A DNA stretch of 64,000 nucleotides from JAEUOS01 sp965279115. GTDB taxonomy: Bacteria; Pseudomonadota; Gammaproteobacteria; Burkholderiales; JAEUOS01. Numbering within the stretch: the first letter of the stretch is position 1; each line of letters begins with the position of its first letter. The position numbers and the translations under genes are program-made. Location: NCBI GenBank assembly GCA_965279115.1, contig OZ257137.1:4526001-4590000 (forward strand). The letters run 5' to 3'. Below are positions 8,924-19,100 of the stretch, piece by piece. Below the pieces are notes generated by a model, which was not told the origin of the DNA, ran no database searches, and saw only the letters and a list, made by a program, of their open reading frames with translations.

Positions 8924-10270
8924 TCAGACCTCCTTGGCCGACCAGGCCAGGCGGCGCATCAGCGGGCCGATCAGGTAGGCGAAGAAGGTGCGCTCGCCGG
9001 TCTTGATGATGATCTCCACCGGCATGCCGGGGGTCAGCTTGCGTTCGCCGAGCTTGGCGATGCCGGGCGCACCCACGGTGACGCGGCCCAGGTAGTAGGA
9101 CTGGTTGGTGGCCGGGTCGGTGAGCACGTCGGCCGACACGCTCGCGAGCGTGCCTTCGATCACCAGGTTGGGGGTTTGCGGAAAGCCGGAGAATCGGATG
9201 TCGGTGGGCAGGCCGCCGTGGATGCGGTCGATCAGGTGCGGCGGAATGTGCGCCTCCAGCACCAGCGCCTCGTCCAGCGGCACGATGTCCATGATGCGCG
9301 CGCCCGCCTGGATGACCCCGCCGATGGTCTGGCTGGCGATGCCGACGACGCTGCCGTCGGCGGGCGCGCGGATGACCATGCGCTCGAACTCGTCGCGCGC
9401 GGCGCGGTAGCGTTCCTCGTCGGCGACGATGCTGCGCTGGACCTCGGTCTGCTGCGCCGACACTTCCTTGAGGTACTCCTGGGTGCGCTGGGCGCGCCGC
9501 AGCGACAGTTCGGCCTTGCTGCGCAGCGCCTTGACGCGGTTGGCTTCGAGGTCGGAGATGATGGCGCTGAGTTCGGCGGCGCCGCGCTCGAGCTCCAGCA
9601 GCTTGTTGCGCGGCGCGTAGCCGTCCTTGACCATGCCGACCAGCCCGTCGCGCTCCTCGCGCAGGAGCGCCTGCTGCTGACGCCGCGCGACCAGCTGGTC
9701 GGCGTAGCCGGCGGCGAGCTCCTGCTGCGAGGCGATCATCTCGTCCATCGCGGCCAGCTCGCTCCTGAGTGACTGGCGGCGGCTGGTGAAGAGCTGCTGC
9801 TCGGTCTGCACGTGGGCGCGCAGGGTGGCGTCGGATTGCGCCCCGGCCAGCACATCCGGATGGAAGGTCGGCGCGGCGGCATTGGCCAGCTCGGCCTGCA
9901 AGCGCCCCTGCGTGGCGCGCAGGCTCAGGTAGCGCTGGCGCGCCGACTCCAGCCCGGCGCGCGCGTTCAGGTCGTTCAGGCGGATCAGCGGCTCGCCGGC
10001 CTTGACCATCTGCGCCTCGCGCACCAGCACCTTGTCGATCACCCCGCCGGTCAAGTGCTGCACGGTCTTGCGCTTGGTGTCCACCGTCACCATGCCGGTG
10101 GTGGGCACGCCTTCGTCGAGCGGGGCGGTGGCGGCCCAGACGATGAACACCGCCAGGCCGATGAAAAACGCGATCAGCCCGTAGCGGGCCGGCCGGCGCG
10201 GCGCGGATGCGGCAGCCGTTCCGGCCGCGGGGTCGGGAGTGATTCCGGCCGCGGAATCGGGAGTGGTCAT
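8924..10270 (-). CDS. HlyD-family periplasmic adaptor (membrane fusion protein)
   Basis: This 448-aa T1SS adaptor links the inner-membrane ABC exporter to the TolC-type channel. Residues about 30-49 form one membrane anchor after a short cytoplasmic, Ala/Pro-rich tail. A long coiled coil follows (about 120-300), flanked by half-lipoyl elements (KAGEPLIRL before it, PADGSVVGI after it). The end, LTPGMPVEIIIKTGERTF and then YLIGPLMRRL, is the classic C-terminal signature of HlyD/PrtE-type adaptors. The gene overlaps the exporter stop by 4 bp (ATGA, 10267-10270) and abuts the channel gene, so translational coupling is very likely. The length is typical. It belongs with PrtE/LipC-type protease and adhesin exporters. 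Confidence 0.95.
   Translation of the reverse strand: MTTPDSAAGITPDPAAGTAAASAPRRPARYGLIAFFIGLAVFIVWAATAPLDEGVPTTGMVTVDTKRKTVQHLTGGVIDKVLVREAQMVKAGEPLIRLNDLNARAGLESARQRYLSLRATQGRLQAELANAAAPTFHPDVLAGAQSDATLRAHVQTEQQLFTSRRQSLRSELAAMDEMIASQQELAAGYADQLVARRQQQALLREERDGLVGMVKDGYAPRNKLLELERGAAELSAIISDLEANRVKALRSKAELSLRRAQRTQEYLKEVSAQQTEVQRSIVADEERYRAARDEFERMVIRAPADGSVVGIASQTIGGVIQAGARIMDIVPLDEALVLEAHIPPHLIDRIHGGLPTDIRFSGFPQTPNLVIEGTLASVSADVLTDPATNQSYYLGRVTVGAPGIAKLGERKLTPGMPVEIIIKTGERTFFAYLIGPLMRRLAWSAKEV
8929..8935 (-). promoter_or_regulatory. Consensus Shine-Dalgarno of the TolC-type gene
   Basis: AAGGAGG lies inside the last codons of the adaptor gene, five bases before the GTG at 8923. It fixes the GTG as the start and indicates translational coupling within the exporter operon. 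Confidence 0.85.
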
Positions 10271-12018
10271 TTTTGGGCCCCGGGCGCAGGCGCCGCCGCC
10301 GGGCGCGCCGCGGCGGCCGCCTGCTGTGCCGCCTTGTTGAGCGCGTTGATCACATCCTGGCGCGGCCCGAAGGCCTGTTGCGCGCCTTCACGCAGCACCA
10401 GCAACTTGTCCGCCACGGCCACGATGTTGGCGCGGTGCGCGATCACCAGCACGGTGCTGCCGGCGGCGGTGAGGTCCTGCATGGCCTTGATGAGCGCGGT
10501 TTCACCGGTTTCGTCGAGATTGGCGTTGGGCTCGTCGAGCACCACCAGGGCGGGGTCGCCGTAGAGCGCGCGCGCCAGCCCGATGCGCTGGCGCTGCCCG
10601 CCCGACAGGTGGCTGCCGCCGACGCCGATCTCGGTTTCATAGCCCTTGGGCAGGCGCAGGACCATCTCATGGATGCCGGCGCGCTGCGCGGCGCGGACGG
10701 TGGCTTCCGGGTCGGGGGTGTTGAAGCGCGCGATGTTGTCGGCGATGCTGCCCTCGAAAAGTTCGACATCCTGCGGCAGGTAGCCGACGTGACGTCCGAG
10801 CTCGAGCTTGTTCCAGGCGTGGATGTCGGCGCCGTCCAGCCGCACCTTGCCCTGCGCGGCCGGCCATACGCCCACCAAGAGGCGCGCCAGGCTGGACTTG
10901 CCGGAGGCCGAAGGCCCGATGATGGCGACGATCTCCGCCGGCGCCACATTGAAATTGATGCCCCTGAGAATCACGTTCTGGGTGTTCGGCGCCACCGCGG
11001 TGACCGCCTCCACGCTGACCGCGCCCACCGGCCGGGGCAGCGGCATGCCGGGCGTGGCCGCCGGAAAGGTCTTGAGCAGCGCGGCGAGGCGGTCGTAGGC
11101 GGAGCGCGCCCCGATCAGGGTGCGCCAGGCGCCGATCACCTGCTCGATGGGCGAAAGCGCGCGGCCGGTGAGGATGGAAGCGACGATCATGCTGCCCGCG
11201 CCGATCTGGTCCTTGACCACCAGCCACGCGCCCAGGCCGAGCGCGAGCGACTGCAGCGAAATGCGCGCGAAGCGGGTGACCGCGCCGATGGAACCCGCGC
11301 GGTCGCTCGCCACGCGTTGCAACTCGAGGCTTTTTTCGTGGCGCCGCCGCCAGTGGGCGCGCAGCGCCCCGAGCATGCCCATCGCCTCGATGACCTCCGC
11401 GTTGCGCAGGCTGTTGCCGGCGAAGGTGTTGGCCTGCACCGCCAGGGTGTTGGCCTGCGACAGCGGTGCTTGCGTCATGCGCTCGGTGATGAAGGTGAGC
11501 ACCACCAGCAGGATGCCGCCGACCAGCGCCAACAGGCCCAGCCAGGGATGCAACAGGGTCAGCACGATCAGGTAGATCGGCATCCACGGCGCATCGAAGA
11601 ACGCCAGGAGGCCATTGCCGGAAAGGAACTGGCGCACCACGGAAAGGTCGGCGAGAGACTGCGCCGGGTTGCCGCCGGCGCCGCGCAGGGTGGCCTCGAA
11701 CGAGGCGGTGAAGACCCGGTCGCCGACCTGCTCGTCCAGTCGGGTGGAGGCGCCGATCAGCAACTGTGCCCGCACCCATTCGAAAATGCCCAGCAGGGCA
11801 TAGGCCAGGAACATCACCAGCGTGACCATCAGCAGGGTGAGTTCATTGCGGCTGGTGAGAACGCGGTCATACACCTGCAGCATGTACAGGGAAGGCACCA
11901 GCAGCAGGGCGTTGATCAGGAAGCTGAAGACACCGGCGGTGAGGAAGGTGCGCCTGAGCGCCAGCACTGCGGAAAGCAACTCCGGCACGGGGGAAGTGGG
12001 TTTTGTCACGGGCCGCAC
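10267..12018 (-). CDS. Type I secretion ABC transporter (PrtD-like permease/ATPase)
   Basis: This 583-aa half-transporter has an N-terminal membrane domain (about 20-330) and a C-terminal ATPase. Walker A is GPSASGKSS (about 366-374), the signature is LSGGQRQRIGLARAL (about 471), Walker B is LVVLDEP (about 491) and the H-loop is AHR (about 527). The membrane domain starts close to the N-terminus, so there is no C39 peptidase or C39-like domain. That matches the PrtD/AprD class, which exports RTX proteases and adhesins with uncleaved C-terminal signals. The start is a GTG at 12018; a second GTG three codons later (12009) is equally possible, and neither has a good Shine-Dalgarno. It is the first gene of the exporter cluster and overlaps the adaptor by 4 bp. 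The nearby RTX giants and M10 protease are the obvious substrates. Confidence 0.95.
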   Translation of the reverse strand: MRPVTKPTSPVPELLSAVLALRRTFLTAGVFSFLINALLLVPSLYMLQVYDRVLTSRNELTLLMVTLVMFLAYALLGIFEWVRAQLLIGASTRLDEQVGDRVFTASFEATLRGAGGNPAQSLADLSVVRQFLSGNGLLAFFDAPWMPIYLIVLTLLHPWLGLLALVGGILLVVLTFITERMTQAPLSQANTLAVQANTFAGNSLRNAEVIEAMGMLGALRAHWRRRHEKSLELQRVASDRAGSIGAVTRFARISLQSLALGLGAWLVVKDQIGAGSMIVASILTGRALSPIEQVIGAWRTLIGARSAYDRLAALLKTFPAATPGMPLPRPVGAVSVEAVTAVAPNTQNVILRGINFNVAPAEIVAIIGPSASGKSSLARLLVGVWPAAQGKVRLDGADIHAWNKLELGRHVGYLPQDVELFEGSIADNIARFNTPDPEATVRAAQRAGIHEMVLRLPKGYETEIGVGGSHLSGGQRQRIGLARALYGDPALVVLDEPNANLDETGETALIKAMQDLTAAGSTVLVIAHRANIVAVADKLLVLREGAQQAFGPRQDVINALNKAAQQAAAAARPAAAPAPGAQK

Positions 12019-12117
12019 TTTACAACGAAACCGGCGCGCCCCGACGCCCTCAGGCGCGCGCAGGCATGCGCCGGGCGGCTATCGGGAACAGGACGACTGT
12101 GCCGTGTCGCCGCGGTT

Positions 12118-12144
12118 GCGCCGACGCGGACGCATCGTCGGCGG
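12118..12144 (-). terminator. Weak hairpin between the PEP-CTERM gene and the exporter
   Basis: An 8-bp stem (CGCCGACG paired with CGTCGGCG) closes a 9-base loop about 20 bp past the PEP-CTERM stop. No T-run follows in the direction of transcription, so this may be a partial terminator, a stabilising hairpin or chance in GC-rich DNA. Confidence 0.3.
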
Positions 12145-12161
12145 CGAGGGAGCGGCCCGAT

Positions 12162-12947
12162 TCAGACCGACGCGCGTTTGCGCATGACCGTAACCAGCAG
12201 GCCCAGGCCGGCGAGCATCATCGCGTAGGTGCCCGGTTCCGGAACGGCCGACACCGCCGTCACCGCGATGTTGTCGAAGCGCCAGGTTCCGGCGGCGTTG
12301 TTGATGGACAGCGAGGCGTTGGAAGCCTGGGCATAGGTGCCGAGGGTCGGGTGAAACGCCGAAACCAGGCGCACACCGAAGCTGGCATTGTTGTTGACCA
12401 GCGCGATCGAGGACAGGTCCAGGGTCTGCGCGGTCAGATAGGCAGCCGGCGTCGCGGTGAGCACCGAGCCGGTATTGATCCATGTACTGCCGTCGGTGGT
12501 GTACTGGGCTTGCAGGTTGCGCACCCCCAGGGAGGTCGCCAGCCAGTCGAACGAGACCTTGATGCCCGCGAAGCCGGCAGTGCTCACATTGAACTGGGCA
12601 CCCTGGGTGTATTGCGGGGCGCTGGTGTTCCAGCCGGTGACCGTCGGCGGGGCGCTTGGGTTCGCACCCATGATGCGCCAGTCCTTGGTGGCCGGCGTCA
12701 GCGTCGTCACATCGGAAGCATTGACGCTACCGGTCACGATCGGCGTGGTCGCGAAGCTGTAGCTGTTGGTCATGCCGATCGCGCTGGCCGTGCCGGACCC
12801 CGACGATGGCCCGGGGCTCGAATTCAGGCCCGGCGAAAGGTTCTCAAAGGTCCAGGCGCCGAGGGTTGTGTCCGCCCACGAGGGGCTGGCCATGAGTGCG
12901 ATCGGCAAACAAACGAGGCAGTTGCGCGCGGCGGTGGTCAGTTTCAT
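12162..12947 (-). CDS. PEP-CTERM sorted exported protein
   Basis: This is a 261-aa protein of unknown function. The N-terminus MKLTTAARNCLVCLPIALMA, ending near SWA-DTT, is a Sec signal peptide. The C-terminus has the full PEP-CTERM signal: VPEPGT, a hydrophobic stretch (YAMMLAGLGLLVTV) and a basic end (MRKR). In this family exosortase/EpsH processes the tail, and such proteins are linked to exopolysaccharide and flocs. The middle is beta-rich with no enzyme motif that I recognise. I chose the ATG at 12945-12947 because GGAG sits six bases upstream; an in-frame ATG at 12959 would add four residues and has no ribosome site. It lies between a giant RTX gene and the exporter genes, in the same direction. 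An exosortase gene is not in the window and must be elsewhere. Confidence 0.9.
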   Translation of the reverse strand: MKLTTAARNCLVCLPIALMASPSWADTTLGAWTFENLSPGLNSSPGPSSGSGTASAIGMTNSYSFATTPIVTGSVNASDVTTLTPATKDWRIMGANPSAPPTVTGWNTSAPQYTQGAQFNVSTAGFAGIKVSFDWLATSLGVRNLQAQYTTDGSTWINTGSVLTATPAAYLTAQTLDLSSIALVNNNASFGVRLVSAFHPTLGTYAQASNASLSINNAAGTWRFDNIAVTAVSAVPEPGTYAMMLAGLGLLVTVMRKRASV

Positions 12948-13126
12948 TACTTGCTCCATGGGCAGTCATTCCGGTGGTGCCATGCAAGAACCTGCATTGA
13001 ATGGGCTGGAATGCAAAGGTAAGCGACACTGGAGCAAATATCGGGCCGTTTCAATTTATTCATTCAAAACAGTCGGTTATAAGAATTGAGTGAGACCGGC
13101 CTCGCGCGACTGTCAAGAATTCCGAC
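12948..13126 (-). promoter_or_regulatory. Upstream region of the PEP-CTERM gene
   Basis: This is a non-coding gap with an unusually A/T-rich stretch at 13030-13085, in contrast to the GC-rich surroundings. It probably holds the promoter of the PEP-CTERM gene. A TTGACA (complement of 13111-13116) and a TTATAA (13077-13082) are present, but the 28-bp spacing rules them out as a normal sigma70 pair. GGAG at 12954-12957 is the ribosome site for the chosen start. Confidence 0.4.
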
Positions 13127-13165
13127 GCCCGGACCGACCGCGGTATCGCCGCGGTCGGTCCGGGC
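13127..13165 (-). terminator. Perfect 17-bp hairpin after the first giant RTX gene
   Basis: Arms 13127-13143 and 13149-13165 are exact reverse complements (17 bp, all but a few pairs G-C) around a 5-base loop (tatcg). The hairpin starts four bases after the stop codon of the 13170-23735 gene. Only a short T-poor sequence follows, so it may be a strong but non-canonical terminator or a 3'-end stabiliser of the 10.6-kb mRNA. Confidence 0.7.
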
Positions 13166-13169
13166 AAGA

Positions 13170-16100
13170 TCACGCCACGATCTGGAAGTCCGTTCCCAGG
13201 CTGGCCGGATGGGTGGTGGCGCCGAGAATGGCGAAGTTCAGCGCCACGCCGGCACCGGCGCCATCGGCGTCGTAGGCCAGCGCGCCGGTGCTGGCGTTGT
13301 AGGACAGGTTGGAGGCAAGGGACGCCAGGCCCACGGTCTGCCCCACCTGCGCGGCAAACGCGTTGAAGACCGCCGCCGACAGCTGGATCCTGTCGGTGCC
13401 TGAGGTGAAGTCGGTGATGGTGTCGATGTTCAACACGCCGTCGAGCGCCGAGGCGAACAGGAACGCATCCGTACCCGCGCCGCCGGTCAAGGTGTCCAGG
13501 CCCAGTCCGCCGATGAGGGTGTCGTTGTCGGCGCCGCCGTCGAGGACGTCTTGGCCCTTGCCGCCGCCCATCCAGTCGTTGCCGTTGCCGCCGTTGATCA
13601 CGTCGCCCTGGTTCATGCCGGACAAGGAATCGTTGCCGTCGCCGCCATTCAATGTGTCGAAGCCGTCCCCGCCCAGGACAGTGTCGTTGCCACCCAGGGC
13701 GGTGAGCGTGTTGGCGGCCTCGTTGCCATTGATCAGGTTGTCGAGGTCGTTGCCGGTGCCGGCCAGCGCGCCGGCGCCGGCCCTGAGATTGAGGTTCTCG
13801 AGGAAACTGCCCAGCGAATAAGCGATGCTCGCGACCACGGTATCGATGGCGCTGCCCAGGTCCAGACCGGCAGCCAGGCCGGAGAGCGTGTTGTCGGTTT
13901 CGGTCACCACGTCGCCGGCGCTGTCGACGTAATACATATCCGCTCCCAGGCCGCCGGTCATGCTGTCGTTGCCGGCGCCGCCGTCAAGCGTGTCGGCGCC
14001 GCCCAGGCCGGTGAGGATGTTGGCGGCCTCGTTGCCGTTGATCAGGTTGGCCAGGTCATTGCCGGTGCCGGCCAGGCCACCCGCGCCGGCCTTGATGTTC
14101 AGGTTTTCGACAAACGCGGTGAGGGTGTAACTGATGCTGGCGATCACCGAGTCGATGACGCTGCCCAGGTCGATGGCGATGGCCAGGCCGGAGGGTGTGT
14201 TGTCGGTTTCGACAACGCTGTCGCCGATGTCGTCCACGTAATAGGTGTCGCCGCCGCTGCCGCCCGCCATGGTGTCGTTGCCGACACCGCCTGCCAGGGT
14301 GTCGGCCCCGGCGCCGCCTTCCAGGTCGTTGTCCAGCGCGTTGCCGGCCAGGCTGTCCTCGTGGCTGCTGCCCTTGAGGTTTTCGATGCTGATCAGCACA
14401 TCGTTGCCGGCGCCGCCGCTGGCCAGGCCGGCGGCCAGGTCGGCATTGACGCCGGCGGCGGCATCTTCATACGAGGCGGTGTCGTTGCCGCTGCTGCCGT
14501 TCAGCACGTTGTTGGCGACAGTACCCTTGATCAGGTTGTCGCCGCTGTTGCCGGTGCCGATGACGGCGCTGCCGGTGAGCGTCAGGTTCTCCACGTTGAC
14601 GCCCAGGGTGTAGTCGACGCTGGCCCTGATCAGGTCGGTGCCTTCGCCGCCGATCTCGACAGCGTGGTCGCCAAAGTTGTCGACGATGTAGGTGTCGTCC
14701 CCCTTGCCGCCGGCCATGGTGTCGGCACCGGCACCGCCGTCCAGGGTGTTGTCGCCGTCATTGCCGGTGAAGAAGTTGTTCAGGCCGTTGCCCACGGCAT
14801 AGAGGAAGTTGATGTCGAAGTAATTGATGTTTTCGACGAAATCCGGCAGTACAAGGCCGTTGAGATCCGCACCGCCCACGGCGTACACCGTGTCGGTGGT
14901 GCCGCCGCCGGCGAGCTCCACCACCACGTCGTCGAAGCTGTCCACGTAGTAGGTATCGTTGCCGACTCCGCCGGTCAGGGTGTCGCTGCCGCCGTTGCCT
15001 TTCAACAGGTCGTCGCCATCCAGGCCGTACAGGTGGTTGTTGGCGCCGTTGCCGATGATCTGGTTGGAGAGGCTGTTGCCGGTGCCGTCGGCATTGGCTT
15101 CACCTGTGAGCAGCAGGTTCTCGACGTTGCTTCCCAGGGTGTAGGCGAGCAGGGCGCTTTCGACGATGTCGCTGCCGCCTTCGCGCACGCCGATGGTGGC
15201 GGGGTTGTCGGCGATGGATTCGATGACCACGTCGCCGATGTCGTCAACCCGAAAGGTGTCGTTGCCGTCGCCACCAATCATGGTGTCGACGCCGACACCT
15301 CCGTCGAGGGTGTCGTTGCCCTGGCCGCCGCCCAGGCTGTCGTTGTCGTTGCCGCCGTCCAGGCTGTCGTTGCCGGTCGTGCCGGCCAGGGTATCGGCGC
15401 CGTCCAGGCCGGCAAGCACGTTGTTGCCGGCATTGCCGTTGATGATGTTGGCCAGCGCGTTGCCGGTGCCGTCGATGTTGCCGCTGCCGGTAAGCGCCAG
15501 GTTCTCGACATTGTCCGGCAGGATGTAGCTCACCGACGTGAGGATCGCGTCGGTGCCCTCGGCTGCGTTCTCGATGACGATATCGTCCGGGGAATCGACC
15601 ACATAGGTGTCGTTGCCCTGCGCGCCTATCATCACGTCGACAAACAGGCCGCCGTCGATCACGTTGTTGCCGGCGTTGCCGTAGATGATGTTGGAGAGGA
15701 AGTTGCCGGTGCCGTTCAGGTTGTCGGTGAAGTTGCCGTCGACGTCGGTGTGGGTGCCTTCCAGGATCAGGGTTTCCACATTGGTCGGCAGGGTGTAGGC
15801 CGCCAGGATGGAGAACACCGTGTCGTTGCCTTCGCCGGGCTTTTCCGTGACCACGTCGCCCGGGTTGTCCACATGGTAGAAGTCGTCGCCCTTGCCACCG
15901 ACCATGGTGTCGTTGCCGATGCCGCCATCGAGGTCGTTGGCCAGGGTATTGCCGTTCAGGGTGTTGGCAAGCGTATTGCCGGTGCCGTTGAGCGCGGTGG
16001 TGCCGGTGAGGATCAGGGCCTCCACGTGGTCCGGCAGGGCGTAGCCGGCCAGCGAAGTGCGCACCGTGTCGATGCCCTGGCTGGCCAGTTCGGTCACCAC

Positions 16101-19100
16101 ATCGCCGGCGTTGTCCACCACGTAGGTGTCGTTGCCGGTGCCTCCCAACAGGGTATCCGCACCCGCGCCGCCGTCCAGCGTGTTGTTGGCGGCGTTGCCG
16201 GTGACGAGGTTGTCGAGGTCGTTGCCGGTGCCGGTGGTGGCGCTGCCGGTGAGGGTGAGGTCTTCAACCTTGGCGCTGGGGCCTGTGACCAGTGCGAAAT
16301 TGATGGCAGCCAGTACCGTATCGACGCCTTCGCCGGCGTTTTCGACGATCACGTCGCCGGCGTTGTCAACCACGTACGTGTCGTTGCCGGCGCCACCCGC
16401 CAGTGTGTCGGCACCGGCGGCGCCTTCGAGGATGTTGTCGGCGCTGTTGCCGGTGATGAGGTTGGCCAGCGCGTTGCCGACAGCGTTGATCGCGGCGTTG
16501 CCGGTCAGGGTGATGTTCTCGATGGCGCCGAGCGTGGCGATGGAGAACGAGATGACGCTTGCGATGGTGTCGATGCCGCTGGCATCGATGATGGTGTCGC
16601 CGCTGGTGTCGCCGCTGGTGTCGACGACGTAGGTGTCGTTGCCGGTGCCACCGTCGAGCGTGTCCGTGCCGGTAGCGCCGTCGAGGGTGTCGTTGCCGTC
16701 GCCGCCGGTCAGGCTGTTGTTGCCGCTGTTGCCGGTGAGCGCGTTGGCAAGCGTGTTGCCAACCCCGTTGAGGTTGCCGGACCCGGTGAGCTGCAGGTTT
16801 TCGACATTGGCCGCGAGGGCTCCCAGGGTGAAAGCGCTCCGGATGGTGTCGATGCCGCCGCCGGCGATCTCGATCACGGTGTCGCTGGTGTCGATCACGT
16901 AGGTGTCGTTCCCGGCGCCGCCGGAGAGCACGTTGTTGCTGCTGTTGCCGACAAGGATGTTGTCGAGTTCGTTGCCGGTGCCGTTGATGTTGGCGCTGCC
17001 GGAAAGGGTCAGGTTTTCGACGTTCGGCCGCAGCGTGTAGGTGACTGAACTTGAGATCGTGTCCGTGCCTTCGCCGAATGCCTCGTTTACCAGGTCGCTG
17101 CCGGTATCGACAAGGTACAAGTCATCCCCGGCGCCGCCCGCGAGGGTGTCGGCGCCGCCGCCGCCGTCGAGCGTGTCGTTCGCGCCGCTGCCGGCGAGCG
17201 AATCGCCGAAGCCGCTGCCGCGCAGCCATTCGATGCCGGAAAACGTGTCACCGGCAGCGGTGCCGCCGGTGGCGCCGCTGGCGAGATTGACGCTGACCGC
17301 GCCGGCCGCACTTGCGTAGGAAAGCAGGTCCACACCGGCACCGCCTTCAAGCGCGTCTATTCCTGCTCCGCCATCGAGGGAGTCGTTGCCGTTGCCGCCG
17401 ATGAGGGTGTCGTTGGCGGTGCTGCCTGTGAGGGAGTCGTTGAAGGCGCTGCCTTCGAGTTGTTCGAAGTTGGCGAGCGTGTCGGTGCCGGCGCCGCCGG
17501 TGTTCTGTGCGCCGGCCAGGGCCAGGCTGACGGTCACGCCGGAAACCGCGCTGGCGTAGGAGACGCGATCGACGCCGTCGCCGCCGTCGAGGGCGTCGTT
17601 GCCGGCGCCGCCCTCGAGGGTGTCGTCGGCGGCGCTGCCGGTGAGGCTGTCGTTGAATGCGCTGCCCTGCAATTGCTCGAAGTTGCCCAGCGTGTCGGAC
17701 CCGGCGCCGCCGGTGACCTGGGCGGTGGAAATGGCCAGGCTCACGGTCACGCCGGAAGCCGCGCTGGCATAGGAGAGTCGGTCGATGCCCGCGCCGCCGT
17801 CGAGGCTGTCGTTGCCGGCCAGACCCTCGATCAGGTTGGCCGCGCTGTCACCGATGAGGGTGTCGTTGCCGGCCGAGCCGATGAGATTCTCGATGTCGCG
17901 GAGGCGGTCGCCCTGGGCGTCGCCGCCGCTGTTGACATTGGTGACCAGGTTGACCGAGACGGCGGTGGCCGAATCGACGTAGGAGGCGGTATCGATGCCG
18001 CTGCCGCCCTCGAGGGTATCGGCGCCGCTGCCGCCGCGGAGCAGGTCATCGCCGGCGGCGCCGCGCAGCGCATCGGCACTGCTGCCGCCGGCGAGGGTGT
18101 CGTTGCCCAGTCCGCCGATCATCACGTCGTTGCCGGCGCCGCCGGCCAGGCTGTCGGCGCCGGTCGTGCCCTGGTGGGTGACCGTGGCGGTGAAATCGCG
18201 GCCGAAGACGACATAGCTGTCGCCGCTGTTGCTGCGGGTGTTGCCGGCGCCATCGCCGAAACTCGCGCCGACGACAAGGTCATCGAAACCGTCGCCGTTG
18301 AGGTCGCCGGCGGCGGCCACCGAGAAGCCGGCCTGGTCGCCGGCGTCACCACCGGTGATGACGAAACCGCCGATGCCCGCGGCGATGTTGGCCAGGTCGA
18401 TGCCGGCGCCGAAGCCGGTCGCTTTGCCGAACACGACATAGGCCGCGCCGGCATCGGTGCCGTTGGCGTCCGCGAAGGGCGCGCCGATGACGAGATCGGC
18501 ATAGCCGTCACCGTTGAGGTCGCCGGCGGCCTGCACCGACAGGCCGGACTGATCGCCACTGTTCTGGCCGCGGATCACGAAGCCGCCGCTGCCGGCGGCG
18601 AGGTCGGCGAGGTTGACGGTGCTGCCGCTGCTGCCGGCATGGCCGAAGACGACGTAGGTGTCGCCGGCGTCGGTGCGGGCGTTGGCGGCTGCGTCGCCGG
18701 TCGGGGCGCCGATGATGAGGTCGTCGAAGCCGTCGCCGTTGAGGTCGCCGGCGGCGGAGACGGCGCGGCCGAGGCTGTCGCCGGCATCGCCACCGGTGAT
18801 GGCGAAGCCGCCGGTGCCGGCGGCAAGGCCCGCCGAGGTCAGGTTGGCGAAGGCGCCGGCATGGCCGAACACCAGGTAGGCGGCGCCGCTGCCCTGGGCG
18901 CGGTCGGCGCCGATGAGGAGGTCATCGAAGCCGTCGCCGTTGAAGTCGCCGGCGGAGGACACGGAAATGCCGGTGCGTGCGCCGCTGACGCTGCCATCGA
19001 CGACGAAGCCGCCGCTGCCGCCGGCAACCGCGGACAGGTCCACGCTGGCACCGAAGGCGGCACCCTTGCCGAACACCACGTAACTGCGCCCGGCCTCGCC

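Noticed and set aside
10273..12228. A 651-codon plus-strand open frame opposite the ABC exporter
   Set aside because: The minus-strand frame contains Walker A, signature, Walker B and H-loop motifs. The plus-strand product is low-complexity His/Gln/Arg/Gly.
13077..13116. TTGACA and TTATAA as a sigma70 promoter for the PEP-CTERM gene
   Set aside because: The two hexamers are 28 bp apart, and neither has a good partner at 16-18 bp.
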